DNA of 39,556 nt, taken from contig CANMVC010000004.1 of the NCBI GenBank assembly GCA_947501325.1, positions 130,001-169,556 on the forward strand, written 5' to 3'. The notes beneath the pieces are model-generated. The model worked only from the letters and a program-made list of their open reading frames with translations. It was not told where the DNA came from and ran no database searches. Numbering within the stretch: the stretch's first letter is position 1; every line of letters begins with the position of its first letter. This stretch comes from an uncultured Sphingomonadaceae bacterium (lineage in GTDB: Bacteria; Pseudomonadota; Alphaproteobacteria; Sphingomonadales; Sphingomonadaceae). The position numbers and the translations under genes are program-made. This document shows, in pieces, positions 1-7,764 of this stretch.

Positions 1-1010
1 TCGCATTATATTTCGCTCTGAACGGTCACGGGGTGTGGACGCTGATATATGCACCTCTTTCCATTTTCTGGACGCGGGCCATCTGTCTGGTGATCGCGGT
101 GAAATTCTATGTCTGGCCGAGCTTCAACTTCAAGGGCGCTGGGGCCATGTTCGGATTCGGCGCCACCCTGCTCGCCAGCCATTTGTTCTGGACGATCCAA
201 AGCCAGTCCGACATTTTCATCGCCGGGCGGTTTCTCAATCCTCATGAGCTGGGCCTTTATGCCGAAGCGTTGTTTCTGACGACCATCTTTGCTGCGAAAT
301 TTGTGCCGCCTCTCAATGAAGTCGCATTCCCGGCTTATTCCCGGCTGCAGGATGACCCGAAAGCTCTGAGTTGGTCGTTTCTAAAAGCGGTCCGCCTGAT
401 CATGCTGATCTCGTGCCCCCTATATCTTGGCATGTCTGTCACTGCCGAGCCATTGGTGGGAACTCTGTTCGGCCCCAAATGGTTGGAGATGACTCCCTTT
501 GTCACCATCCTCGCATTGGCGATGCCGGTGATGACATTGCAGATATTATTCGCGCCGGCCAACAATGCTGCCGGCAAACCTCAGATTACAGCAAGAGCAT
601 CCTTCGTCGGTGCGATATTGATGCCGATCACCTTTTTGATCGGCTTGCAATGGGGTGCTATTGGCCTTGCCTGGGGCTGGGTCATTGCTTTTCCCTTGCT
701 TACACTATTTACCTTCTTTCAGTCCTATCGGCATATCGGCATCACCGCCGGTCAGCTGGCCGGTGCGATATGGCCTGGCCTGTCGACATCCATCGCCATG
801 GCGGCCGTCGTTTATATAGCTGATCAGTTTTTGCCGGAGATGATTGTCTATGCCCGGCTGACCATATTGGTCGGGGTCGGTGGCATAGCTTATATCGGTT
901 TACTAGCCCTGCTGGCCAAGCCAACACTGCTCGAAGTGGTTCAGCTTATTCTCCGTAAGAAGGCACCGGAACCGACGCTTGATCCGGAACTCTCAGAAAG
1001 CCCCTCTTAA
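1..1010 (+). CDS. Polysaccharide/lipopolysaccharide flippase, 5' end missing
   Basis: The reading frame is open from base 3, before the first in-window ATG at 33, so the gene begins upstream of the window; about 335 C-terminal residues are visible. They form a series of hydrophobic helices separated by short charged loops. A stretch with NNAAGKP after a long helix is typical of the MOP superfamily polysaccharide transport proteins (Wzx/RfbX-like), which flip lipid-linked glycans across the inner membrane. The C-terminal tail (KKAPEPTLDPELSESPS) is polar and probably cytoplasmic. The missing N-terminus and gene neighbours to the left prevent assignment to O-antigen, exopolysaccharide or capsule. 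The family call is from pattern recognition of the helices and the loop sequence. Confidence 0.8.
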   Translation, partial: ALYFALNGHGVWTLIYAPLSIFWTRAICLVIAVKFYVWPSFNFKGAGAMFGFGATLLASHLFWTIQSQSDIFIAGRFLNPHELGLYAEALFLTTIFAAKFVPPLNEVAFPAYSRLQDDPKALSWSFLKAVRLIMLISCPLYLGMSVTAEPLVGTLFGPKWLEMTPFVTILALAMPVMTLQILFAPANNAAGKPQITARASFVGAILMPITFLIGLQWGAIGLAWGWVIAFPLLTLFTFFQSYRHIGITAGQLAGAIWPGLSTSIAMAAVVYIADQFLPEMIVYARLTILVGVGGIAYIGLLALLAKPTLLEVVQLILRKKAPEPTLDPELSESPS

Positions 1011-1053
1011 AAGCGCGCATTGATTCAGCCCAACCATGGGCTAGGCAGGCGCC

Positions 1054-1872
1054 ATGGCTCATATATTATCTTTAGCTGCGGGAACCCTCCCCGAATTTCT
1101 GCCCGATCAAATCGCTCGCGCGGCTGGACAATCCGGTTTTGGCCATGTCGGCTTTACGATAGAACCCGAGCAGTGGACCCCCGAACAGGCCAAGGCGACC
1201 AAGGCCGCGCTTCGGCAATATAATTTATCCGTCCTGGATGTCGAGGTGGTGTGGATTCCTGAAGGAGGCGTGCTAACCGATGATCACCGGCTGATTATAG
1301 ATGCTGGCGCGGAGCTGGGCGCGCCTAACGTGCTTGTTGTCAGTGCTGAGCCTGATCCGGACCAAACGGCTAGCGCATTGCACCAACTATGCGAATGGGC
1401 GGCACCGGCCGATATGCGGGTTTCGCTCGAATTTCTGATGATCACGGCGGTACGATCGCTTGGTGATGCTCTCGATATCGTGAAACGCTGTGATCATCCA
1501 GCCGCGGCGGTGTTGATTGATTCGCTGCATTTCCAGCGCGCGGGTCATAGCGCCGCTGATCTCAAGGCCGTTGACCGCAATTTGCTCACTTATAGCCAGA
1601 TATGTGACGGCAACCTGCAGTGCGCCGATGACTATGACAGCTATTTGGATGACGCTGTAGATTTGCGCAGCGCGCCGGGAGAGGGTGAGTTGCCGCTCGT
1701 TGATATATTGTCCGCGCTGCCATCAACAATCCCGCTCAGCCTCGAAGTCCGGTCAAAGGCTTATCGCGATAACTATCCTGATCCTGTCGAACGCGCCAAG
1801 GAAGTGCGGACTGCAGCGATGGATTATTTTGACCGTCACAACATAACTATCGCGCAGAAGTCTCACATTTGA
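1054..1872 (+). CDS. Sugar phosphate isomerase/epimerase family protein (xylose isomerase-like TIM barrel)
   Basis: A 272-residue soluble protein with the alternating strand/helix pattern of the AP endonuclease 2 / xylose isomerase-like TIM barrel. Likely metal ligands sit at the ends of strands: E126 (SLEFL), D156 and H159 (LIDSLHF), D185 and E231 (SLEVRS). Members isomerise or epimerise sugars or related polyols; some act on inositol or hydroxypyruvate, and the substrate cannot be read from the sequence. The chosen ATG has only a weak GGCAGG-like ribosome site. It follows the flippase by about 40 bases on the same strand. Its last 10 bases overlap the 3' end of the convergent cyclase gene. 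Confidence 0.75.
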   Translation: MAHILSLAAGTLPEFLPDQIARAAGQSGFGHVGFTIEPEQWTPEQAKATKAALRQYNLSVLDVEVVWIPEGGVLTDDHRLIIDAGAELGAPNVLVVSAEPDPDQTASALHQLCEWAAPADMRVSLEFLMITAVRSLGDALDIVKRCDHPAAAVLIDSLHFQRAGHSAADLKAVDRNLLTYSQICDGNLQCADDYDSYLDDAVDLRSAPGEGELPLVDILSALPSTIPLSLEVRSKAYRDNYPDPVERAKEVRTAAMDYFDRHNITIAQKSHI

Positions 1873-3101
1873 AGCCGGTATATTTCGGTATCGCCCACGC
1901 CTTTTAACGTCAGGCTCTCTGGCTCACTAAATGCAAAGCCGTCGCCGCACTCAAAATAAGTGGCAGAAGAGACCGCAATTCCATTGGCGTCTGCCGTCCC
2001 TTCGATGCGGCTCGCAATATTCATGGTATCGCCCCAATAGTCATAGGCCAACCGGTTTGAGCCCACCACTCCGCCAACCACTGGTCCGGAATGGATGCCG
2101 ATACGCAATTTAATGTCGACTCCGCTTTCTTCCGCACGGGATTGCATCATGGTAATCAGCTCGCGTCCGAAATTAATCGCCGCCCGCGCTCCCTGGCCAC
2201 CGGAAGCGGTTCCTCCCGAAACCGCAAGATAGGCGTCACCGATAGTCTTTACTTTTTCAATGCCATATCGATCCGCGCATTCATCGGCCATGGAGAAGAA
2301 ATTATTGAGCTGTTCCACCAAATGACCGGGCGACAATATTTTGGCCAGCCGCGAAAAACCGACAATGTCGACAAAGATTACCGATACATCGGAAAAGGAA
2401 TCGGCCACCGCCTCTCCGGCACGCAACCGTTTGGCGACTGACTGCGGCAACACATTATATAATAGCTGCTCGGTCTTTTGCCGTTCGGCATCCAGCGCTT
2501 CGTTGGCGACAAAGACGTCTCTAGCGCGCCGGTCGATGTCCCAGTTTACGAAAAGCGCGAAGGTCAGAAAAATCGAGACGTTGGAGATCATGTATATTTT
2601 CGGAAAAACCGGAATGTCGACAACCACCACATAGCCGACATAGATAAGCATCACGCTCATCGCCCAAGCCAAAAACCATCGCACATTGGCAACGAAAGCG
2701 ATGCTCGCATAGGCGAACGCGATACCCAGATTAATGACCGCCATGCCAAGAAAGGATGTGCCGGTGGTATCTTCCGTACGGGCCAGCGACGCCATCAGGA
2801 TCACGACCGCAACCGACATCAGTGCAAAGATCAGGAAATCGAGCCAGACCCATTCCAGATAAAAGCGCGTCCCGACGACATAATAGGCGAACACCAAGGC
2901 CAGGATCATCAGCGCGGAAAGACTATTATATATAATCAGCACCGCGCCGGGAAAGAACATCGGATTGAAGATCGTAAAAGCCACATACACCGCAATGGCA
3001 ATAATGATCAGCGTCCGGGTTGCCGTACGCCGTGCCTGCCGTTCATCTGTAACATACTGATCTTCAACTGCCGGATCGGCAAAGCGATTCAATAGCCCCA
3101 T
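1863..3101 (-). CDS. Membrane-bound class III adenylate cyclase
   Basis: The 412-residue protein makes cAMP from ATP. Six hydrophobic helices lie between residues about 29 and 185, followed by a coiled linker (EALDAERQKTEQLLYNVLP) that is usual before class III catalytic domains. The catalytic domain runs from about 236 to 412. Key residues are all present: metal-binding D245 (FVDIVGFS) and D289 (KTIGDAY), purine-selecting K285 and D354 (YDYWGD), and N361 and R365 (NIASR) for transition-state stabilisation. The Lys/Asp pair argues for ATP rather than GTP as substrate. The six-helix N-terminus is not one I can name as a known sensor. The gene converges on the isomerase gene, overlapping it by 10 bases. 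Confidence 0.88.
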   Translation of the reverse strand: MGLLNRFADPAVEDQYVTDERQARRTATRTLIIIAIAVYVAFTIFNPMFFPGAVLIIYNSLSALMILALVFAYYVVGTRFYLEWVWLDFLIFALMSVAVVILMASLARTEDTTGTSFLGMAVINLGIAFAYASIAFVANVRWFLAWAMSVMLIYVGYVVVVDIPVFPKIYMISNVSIFLTFALFVNWDIDRRARDVFVANEALDAERQKTEQLLYNVLPQSVAKRLRAGEAVADSFSDVSVIFVDIVGFSRLAKILSPGHLVEQLNNFFSMADECADRYGIEKVKTIGDAYLAVSGGTASGGQGARAAINFGRELITMMQSRAEESGVDIKLRIGIHSGPVVGGVVGSNRLAYDYWGDTMNIASRIEGTADANGIAVSSATYFECGDGFAFSEPESLTLKGVGDTEIYRLQM

Positions 3102-3143
3102 TTTTTCCTAGCCCCCGCTATCAAATATCTGCAGCCGAACAGA

Positions 3144-3572
3144 TTATGCGGACTGGATATAATTCCGCATGGCTGCGGCTTCGCTCTCTATTTTATCGAT
3201 GCGATATTTGACCAGGTCGCCGATAGATATAAAGCCAACCAGCTGGCCGCCCTCAACCACCGGGAGATGGCGGATACGGCGTTTGGTCATCAGGGACAGC
3301 GCGCCAATCGCGCTCTTTTGCAGATCGACGGAAATGACATCGGCGGTCATCACCTCTGCAACCCGTTTGTCCATCAAAGCGGGGCCGAGATTCTGAATAC
3401 CATGCAAGACGTCCCGCTCCGAAAAAATGCCTGCAACCCTGTCCCCGTCCAGAACCGGCAAGGCACCAATTCTCTTCTCGGACAATATAGCAATCGCATC
3501 TGCCACGCTTTGATCTGCGCTGCAGCTAAATATCGGTCCTTCGCGTCCCTGTAATATAGCCTGAATTGTCAT
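3144..3572 (-). CDS. Tandem CBS domain protein
   Basis: I place the start at 3572 (MTIQAILQ), giving 142 residues, because a purine-rich GGGGAGAGG ribosome site precedes this ATG. An in-frame ATG at 3680 would add 36 residues that do not resemble the family. Two CBS motifs are visible: residues about 8-60 (ADAIAILSEKRIGALPVLDG..GIFSERDVL) and 75-130 (ALSLMTKRRIRHLPVVEGG..GFISIGDLV). Such stand-alone CBS pairs bind adenosine nucleotides and are common in alphaproteobacteria, often with a role in stress or redox signalling. It lies just upstream of the cyclase gene on the same strand (42-base gap), so the two may be co-transcribed; a functional link through adenine nucleotides is only inference. 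Confidence 0.85.
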   Translation of the reverse strand: MTIQAILQGREGPIFSCSADQSVADAIAILSEKRIGALPVLDGDRVAGIFSERDVLHGIQNLGPALMDKRVAEVMTADVISVDLQKSAIGALSLMTKRRIRHLPVVEGGQLVGFISIGDLVKYRIDKIESEAAAMRNYIQSA

Positions 3573-3710
3573 CCGCGCCCTCTCCCCATCTCCTAAAATC
3601 GCTATCGATTCTCTCCGTAATCGCAGCATAGCATATTTTTGGCCGAAGTTGGGCTTGATGGCAAATCCAATAAAGTCCAAAGAGGAGCAACCCCAACGGA
3701 GTGATATATT

Positions 3711-4010
3711 GTGCCTGGTCCCTCGCAGCTAGATGATCCCTTATATGCCGGTATGGCCTGGTCGCGATACTGGCGCCTGATGCGCTGGATGACCGCGCTG
3801 ACTTTCATCTGCATTGCCGTTGCGCTGGGGCTATTATATTATCTCCACGGGCTGGTTTCTATCCATATGTATATTGCGGCAGCCGCTGGTGTCGGCTTTG
3901 CCTTGCTGCTGACAGCAGCGTTGATGGGGCTGGTATTCCTGTCCAGTGGTACGGGCCATGACGACTGTATCGATGACCCGGTCAGCAACGACATATCCCC
4001 TGATGAGTGA
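3711..4010 (+). CDS. Small membrane protein, two predicted helices
   Basis: A 99-residue protein starting with GTG, 10 bases after a GGAG. Residues about 28-47 (ALTFICIAVALGLLYYL) and 53-78 (MYIAAAAGVGFALLLTAALMG) are hydrophobic and fit two transmembrane helices, with an acidic C-terminal tail (DDCIDDPVSNDISPDE). I recognise no domain; proteins of this size and shape beside YciA-type thioesterase genes are common in sphingomonads. It is divergent from the CBS gene, and its stop codon overlaps the ATG I chose for the thioesterase, so the two genes are probably translated together. Confidence 0.7.
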   Translation: MPGPSQLDDPLYAGMAWSRYWRLMRWMTALTFICIAVALGLLYYLHGLVSIHMYIAAAAGVGFALLLTAALMGLVFLSSGTGHDDCIDDPVSNDISPDE

Positions 4011-4419
4011 GGACGAGCTCAAAAAGCTGATCGCCCTGCAACCGGTGCTGCGGGTGGCCCCGCAGCCACGTGATCTCAATAATAATGGCCATATTTTCGG
4101 TGGCTGGGTTCTCTCCCAGATGGACATTGCCGGCGGCATCATGGCAGCCCGGGTGGCGCAGGGTTCCACCGCGACCGTTGCGATCGAAGCCATGTCCTTC
4201 CTCGCCCCGATCCTGACCCGCGATATTGTCTCGGTCTATGCGCAAGTCGAGCGGATCGGCACCACGTCCGTCAGTCTGCGCATTGATGTCGTCGCCGAGC
4301 GTAATCGCGGCGAAGAACATGTGCCCGTGACCAGCGGGCTATTTACCTTTGTGGCGCTGGATGAGCACCATAGCCCCCGGTCGATCCCAGAGAGCTCAAA
4401 GACCCGATATCAAAGCTGA
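4003..4419 (+). CDS. Acyl-CoA thioesterase, YciA-like hotdog fold
   Basis: The start at 4003 gives 138 residues, close to the usual length of the YciA family, and overlaps the upstream stop by 8 bases. Earlier in-frame starts exist at 3946 (GTG), 3958 and 3973, none with a clear ribosome site. The family core is plain: LRVAPQPRDLNNNGHIFGGW, then LSQMDIAGG with the catalytic Asp, an AIEAMSFLAP strand, and GTTSVSLRIDV. These enzymes hydrolyse acyl-CoA thioesters to free CoA and are cytosolic hexamers. The small membrane protein encoded just upstream is the probable operon partner. The substrate chain length cannot be predicted. Confidence 0.85.
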   Translation: MSEDELKKLIALQPVLRVAPQPRDLNNNGHIFGGWVLSQMDIAGGIMAARVAQGSTATVAIEAMSFLAPILTRDIVSVYAQVERIGTTSVSLRIDVVAERNRGEEHVPVTSGLFTFVALDEHHSPRSIPESSKTRYQS

Positions 4420-4440
4420 TTCGCACTGATATTCAGGATA

Positions 4441-4502
4441 GCATGTCTTTTTCTGAATGAGTTTCTACAGTTTCGACACAGAATCACCTGAAAAAAACAT
4501 GC
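4441..4502. repeat. Imperfect 15-base inverted repeat downstream of thioesterase
   Basis: GCATGTCTTTTTCTG at 4441-4455 pairs with CTGAAAAAAACATGC at 4488-4502, 13 of 15 positions, around a 32-base loop. It sits in the 194-base gap between the convergent thioesterase and DUF4139 genes. The stem is A/T rich with GC caps and has no clear T tract after it, so a terminator role is possible but unproven. No gene is seen in the rest of this gap. Confidence 0.4.
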
Positions 4503-4613
4503 GCTCCTCCCCAATCCGAAATATCGCCACGGCGATCAACGGTGAGAAAGAGCAGCCGCTTAATATCACAGCCGTCCCTTTGTAGGAAAGCCCTCTTGCG
4601 TCTTTTTTCGGAG

Positions 4614-6296
4614 CTATCGGCGCACGACCTGATAGGTCAGCACCCGCTCGCTATTGGCTGGCACTGTAATCTTCCAGAAATCCTTGCCATCCTTGCGGCC
4701 CAGCTTCTGGCTCAGCTTACGCAGCCTGTCATCATCGCGGCGATCAATCGTGATTTCGACCTGCGCGGCAATCCGCGAGGCATTGGTGACGACCAGCCGC
4801 ATATTGTTGACGCTTTGGCTTTTGGTATCGGCTTTGCCGGTTGATGCCAGCTGATAGCGGACCAACGGGCTTGTTCCGATGGTGACTTCCACCTCTTCAC
4901 CAATGGCCTTGTCATCCAGTCCGCCTTCCCCGAGCAACAGGCGCTTGCCGCCGGCTTGCTTGAAGGCCACCATTTTGCCCGCCGGCAGCGCCAGGCCAAG
5001 GCCGTCTTTTTTCTTGTTCTGGAAACGCAATGTCGTCAGCAGAGGCGTTGGGTCATAATACCCGTCTACGCGGATCTCCGCTTCGTAAAATTGTACAAAG
5101 GGAATCGCACTCTTTTCAAACATCGCGACCTGTTTCTGGCTTTGCGAAGCGACGGTCACCGGAACCGGAATGCGATAGAGTTTGAGGTCGCCGAGCTCTT
5201 CCTGTTTGGCTTCGATTTTCCTTGAACCGGTAACAACAACCATGTCACCTTCGGCTTCCATAGCAGCCATAGGAGCTGGCATTACATTGCCAACAAAGCG
5301 GGACTCGCGCCGCGCGCGTTCAAATCGCTTCACCATGATATCGCTGGTCGTGGCTTGCGGCCAACACCGCAAGCTAATCGCGCCACCACTTGCTCGTTGG
5401 ATATTATCGCGGCCCTTATTGGGTTGTCCGGCCACCGTCTGCGTCTGGGCATTGGCGAAGGAGGTTTCGTCGCCATTGGCCAGAGTCACCCAAGAGAACA
5501 TATTCATCGTCTGACCATCAGCGCTGACGTCGGCGACATAATTGGCCTGCCAGTCAAAACCAGTGGCAAGATAGGAAAGCGTCACCGTCGCGCGCGTCGG
5601 CTTTGCGACACGGCTTTTCACCGATAAAGTGGGCTTGGCCGAAAGTCCTTCGGGAATGGCCGGGTAGACAATGGTTTCATTCAAACCGGTGCATTGCAGG
5701 GCTTCAAAGCCTTCTGCGGTCTGCAGCACCACGCCGCCGCTGGCATCGGTGCGGATTTGGGCGTCAAATTCTTTGGTCTCGCCCGTTGCGACGCTGGTCC
5801 GGCGGATCGTGACCCCGCGCCCGAGATAGCCGTTGAGCAAAGCGGAGGGGGATAACAAAGCCGCATCGCGGTTTTTCTCGATCACCCCATCGGGCAAGCC
5901 CGTGACAATCGCCGATTGCGGAATGATTCCGCCCGCAACCCCCTCGAAGCGCAGGTCAATTTCGCCTGCTGGCAAAGTCACGGTGCGCTGCTCGGTGATA
6001 AGCGCATAGCCGCCGAGATAGCGCAGGTTCATGCCATTATCAGCGGTGCGGCGCGGGTCGCGATAGACGGTCACCGATACCGCGGATGGGCCTTCGGATG
6101 TGACGACTTGACGCGCCCATTCCGATGCAGCCTGTTCGGTTTGTGCGGAGGCAGGTAATGGCAGCCCCAAAAGCAGAACCAACAGACAAAACAAGCCGTT
6201 CGTCCTGAGCCTGTCGAAGGACTGTTCAAGGCCATAGAAGCCCTTCGACAGGCTCAGGGCGAACGGTCTAAGATGGAAAGATACCACAGCGATCAT
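4614..6296 (-). CDS. Exported DUF4139 domain protein, signal peptide split by a hairpin repeat
   Basis: A 560-residue protein with the DUF4139 layout (distantly MuiA-like): an N-terminal beta domain, the SYLATGFDWQANYVADVS segment, and a C-terminal region with NNMRLVVTNAS and the WKITVPANSERVLTYQV end. The function of the family is unknown. The N-terminus is odd: residues 1-10 (MIAVVSFHLR) and 35-52 (LFCLLVLLLGLPLPASAQ) together make a perfect signal peptide, but 24 residues containing LSLSKG and DRLRTNG, coded by the repeat at 6196-6266, lie between them. ATG 6296 has no clear ribosome site; a TTG just after the repeat (near 6195) could be an alternative start. It follows a paralogous gene after 11 bases, so they are probably one operon. 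Confidence 0.8.
   Translation of the reverse strand: MIAVVSFHLRPFALSLSKGFYGLEQSFDRLRTNGLFCLLVLLLGLPLPASAQTEQAASEWARQVVTSEGPSAVSVTVYRDPRRTADNGMNLRYLGGYALITEQRTVTLPAGEIDLRFEGVAGGIIPQSAIVTGLPDGVIEKNRDAALLSPSALLNGYLGRGVTIRRTSVATGETKEFDAQIRTDASGGVVLQTAEGFEALQCTGLNETIVYPAIPEGLSAKPTLSVKSRVAKPTRATVTLSYLATGFDWQANYVADVSADGQTMNMFSWVTLANGDETSFANAQTQTVAGQPNKGRDNIQRASGGAISLRCWPQATTSDIMVKRFERARRESRFVGNVMPAPMAAMEAEGDMVVVTGSRKIEAKQEELGDLKLYRIPVPVTVASQSQKQVAMFEKSAIPFVQFYEAEIRVDGYYDPTPLLTTLRFQNKKKDGLGLALPAGKMVAFKQAGGKRLLLGEGGLDDKAIGEEVEVTIGTSPLVRYQLASTGKADTKSQSVNNMRLVVTNASRIAAQVEITIDRRDDDRLRKLSQKLGRKDGKDFWKITVPANSERVLTYQVVRR
6196..6266. repeat. Interspersed hairpin (REP-like) repeat inside a coding region
   Basis: The arms are 6196-6220 and 6242-6266. 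Reading inward they are CCGTTCG(T/C)CCTGAGCCTG.. followed by TCGAAGG, matching at 24 of 25 positions around a loop of about 20 bases. In the minus-strand frame it encodes LSLSKG on one arm and DRLRTNG on the other, the familiar mark of a short repeat family seen in many sphingomonad and other proteobacterial genomes. Only one copy occurs in this window. It lies within the 5' end of the DUF4139 gene. Confidence 0.85.
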
Positions 6297-6307
6297 AGCG
6301 CCGCGTT

Positions 6308-7687
6308 CTAGAACCGGGTCTCAAAGGTCGCCGTCACCGTCGTCCGTCCGTTGGCCGGAACCGGAACCTTCCATATGATGCTGTCGGACGAGCGCCGCTC
6401 GCTTTTCAGGCTTTCACTGACAATCCGGGTATCGCTCCAATAGAAATCAAGACCATCCTGGATGAGCGAGACTGTCACCGGGGTCGACTTAGCATTTGTC
6501 AATTCATAGGACATGCTGCTGCGCCATTTGGTGGATGACAGGCGCCGCCGTTCGGTCACGGTCGGCTTGACTTTCACATCAAAAGCCTCGCCGGTTTTCA
6601 AGCCGAGCTCTGATCCCATCGGCGTATGACCGATATTATTTTCGCCGATAAATTGCGGCTGACCAGAGGCGTCTTTCATATAGACCCGCACGGTTCCAGC
6701 GGGCAGTGCGTCACCAAGGCCGCCATCGGCTGATGCGCTGAACTGCAACACCGTCGCTGCGCTCTGCGCTTCATTCTGGCTGCCGAGCCAGCGGTTGGTA
6801 AATTCATAAGCCTTTTGCGCCGATGCGCCGGTCACGTCGAGAAAGCTGACCTGCTTGGTCTGCGCATTGGCAATCGTAGTGCGCGCGGCCAGCGGATAGA
6901 GATAGAAATCGCCGAGGGATTCGCGATTGGCGGATTCGGTTCCGGCCCGGCGAATATTGTTCCGGCCGCCACGGTTCGACTGCCCATTCACGCTGGGCGT
7001 TCCTGCTACCAGCAGGGTTTTAGCGTTGTTGAACGTCGTGCCGGTATTGTTGGTGAGTGTCACCCAGCCCTGCACATCCATCTTGCCTGCGCTCTCATCG
7101 AATAGCGCAACATAATCGGCTTTCCAGCCCATGCCGCTAGTCAGATAGCTGAGCTGCGCGGGGCGTGTGCCGCCACGCGTGCTGTTGAGGGTTACAGACA
7201 ATGTCGGGCGTGCGCGCAGATTATTTGGCACTTTGTCAAAAATCACGCGCGTCGGCAGCCGGTCATCGCGCAGCACCTCAATGCGGCTGCCAATTTGCAG
7301 CACCACACCGCCATTGGCCGCCAGCACTTTGGCGCGCTCGCGCGTTTCCTTGCCGGTGGCCGGGTTGATGCGGACGATCGTAACCGTCTCGCCGACCGCC
7401 TTTTCCATCAATTTTTGCGGAGAGAGCAGATCATAGTCGAAATTCTGTTCGACAATCCCGGTGTCGGCGGCATTGAAACCGACGGTCTCGGCGCGGATCT
7501 GGCCGGAAACGCCGGGGAAGGTTTGCACTGAACGACCGGATGGAATATTCAGCCGCCGCGTATCCTGCACCAGCGCGAGATTATTGTTATAAATCGTGAC
7601 CGCGATATCGCCCTGATCAGAGGACTGGCTGATCGCCGGGGTTGCGAGGGTTACCAGTGCGAGGCCGGTAAAAGCAAGAAGCCGCAT
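6308..7687 (-). CDS. Exported DUF4139 domain protein
   Basis: I place the start at 7687 because GGAGAGAG lies 7 bases before it; the ATG at 7702 overlaps that ribosome site. The 459-residue product begins with a signal peptide (MRLLAFTGLALVTLATPAIS, cleaved before Q). DUF4139 features include SYLTSGMGWKADYVALFD in the middle, SYELTNAKSTPVTVSLIQD later, and the closing WKVPVPANGRTTVTATFETRF. It is paralogous to the next gene downstream: both share the sequence order, the tail and the internal (G)RDNIQRA / GRNNIRRA patch. The protein is probably periplasmic or outer-membrane associated, function unknown. Convention ties the distantly related MuiA to mucoidy in some bacteria, which I do not extend to this gene. 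Confidence 0.82.
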   Translation of the reverse strand: MRLLAFTGLALVTLATPAISQSSDQGDIAVTIYNNNLALVQDTRRLNIPSGRSVQTFPGVSGQIRAETVGFNAADTGIVEQNFDYDLLSPQKLMEKAVGETVTIVRINPATGKETRERAKVLAANGGVVLQIGSRIEVLRDDRLPTRVIFDKVPNNLRARPTLSVTLNSTRGGTRPAQLSYLTSGMGWKADYVALFDESAGKMDVQGWVTLTNNTGTTFNNAKTLLVAGTPSVNGQSNRGGRNNIRRAGTESANRESLGDFYLYPLAARTTIANAQTKQVSFLDVTGASAQKAYEFTNRWLGSQNEAQSAATVLQFSASADGGLGDALPAGTVRVYMKDASGQPQFIGENNIGHTPMGSELGLKTGEAFDVKVKPTVTERRRLSSTKWRSSMSYELTNAKSTPVTVSLIQDGLDFYWSDTRIVSESLKSERRSSDSIIWKVPVPANGRTTVTATFETRF

Positions 7688-7764
7688 ATTTTCTCTCTCC
7701 ATCGTTCGTGATGCACGGCCTAGCGCCGCGAAAATGAATGTAGCGTAAACGGCTAAGGCGTCTC

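Noticed and set aside
2478-3095. A 205-residue plus-strand frame antisense to the adenylate cyclase
   Set aside because: His/Asp/Arg-rich complement of the membrane-helix codons, no domain.
3573-3680. A longer start for the CBS protein at 3680
   Set aside because: The extra 36 residues do not resemble CBS proteins and the ribosome site favours 3572.
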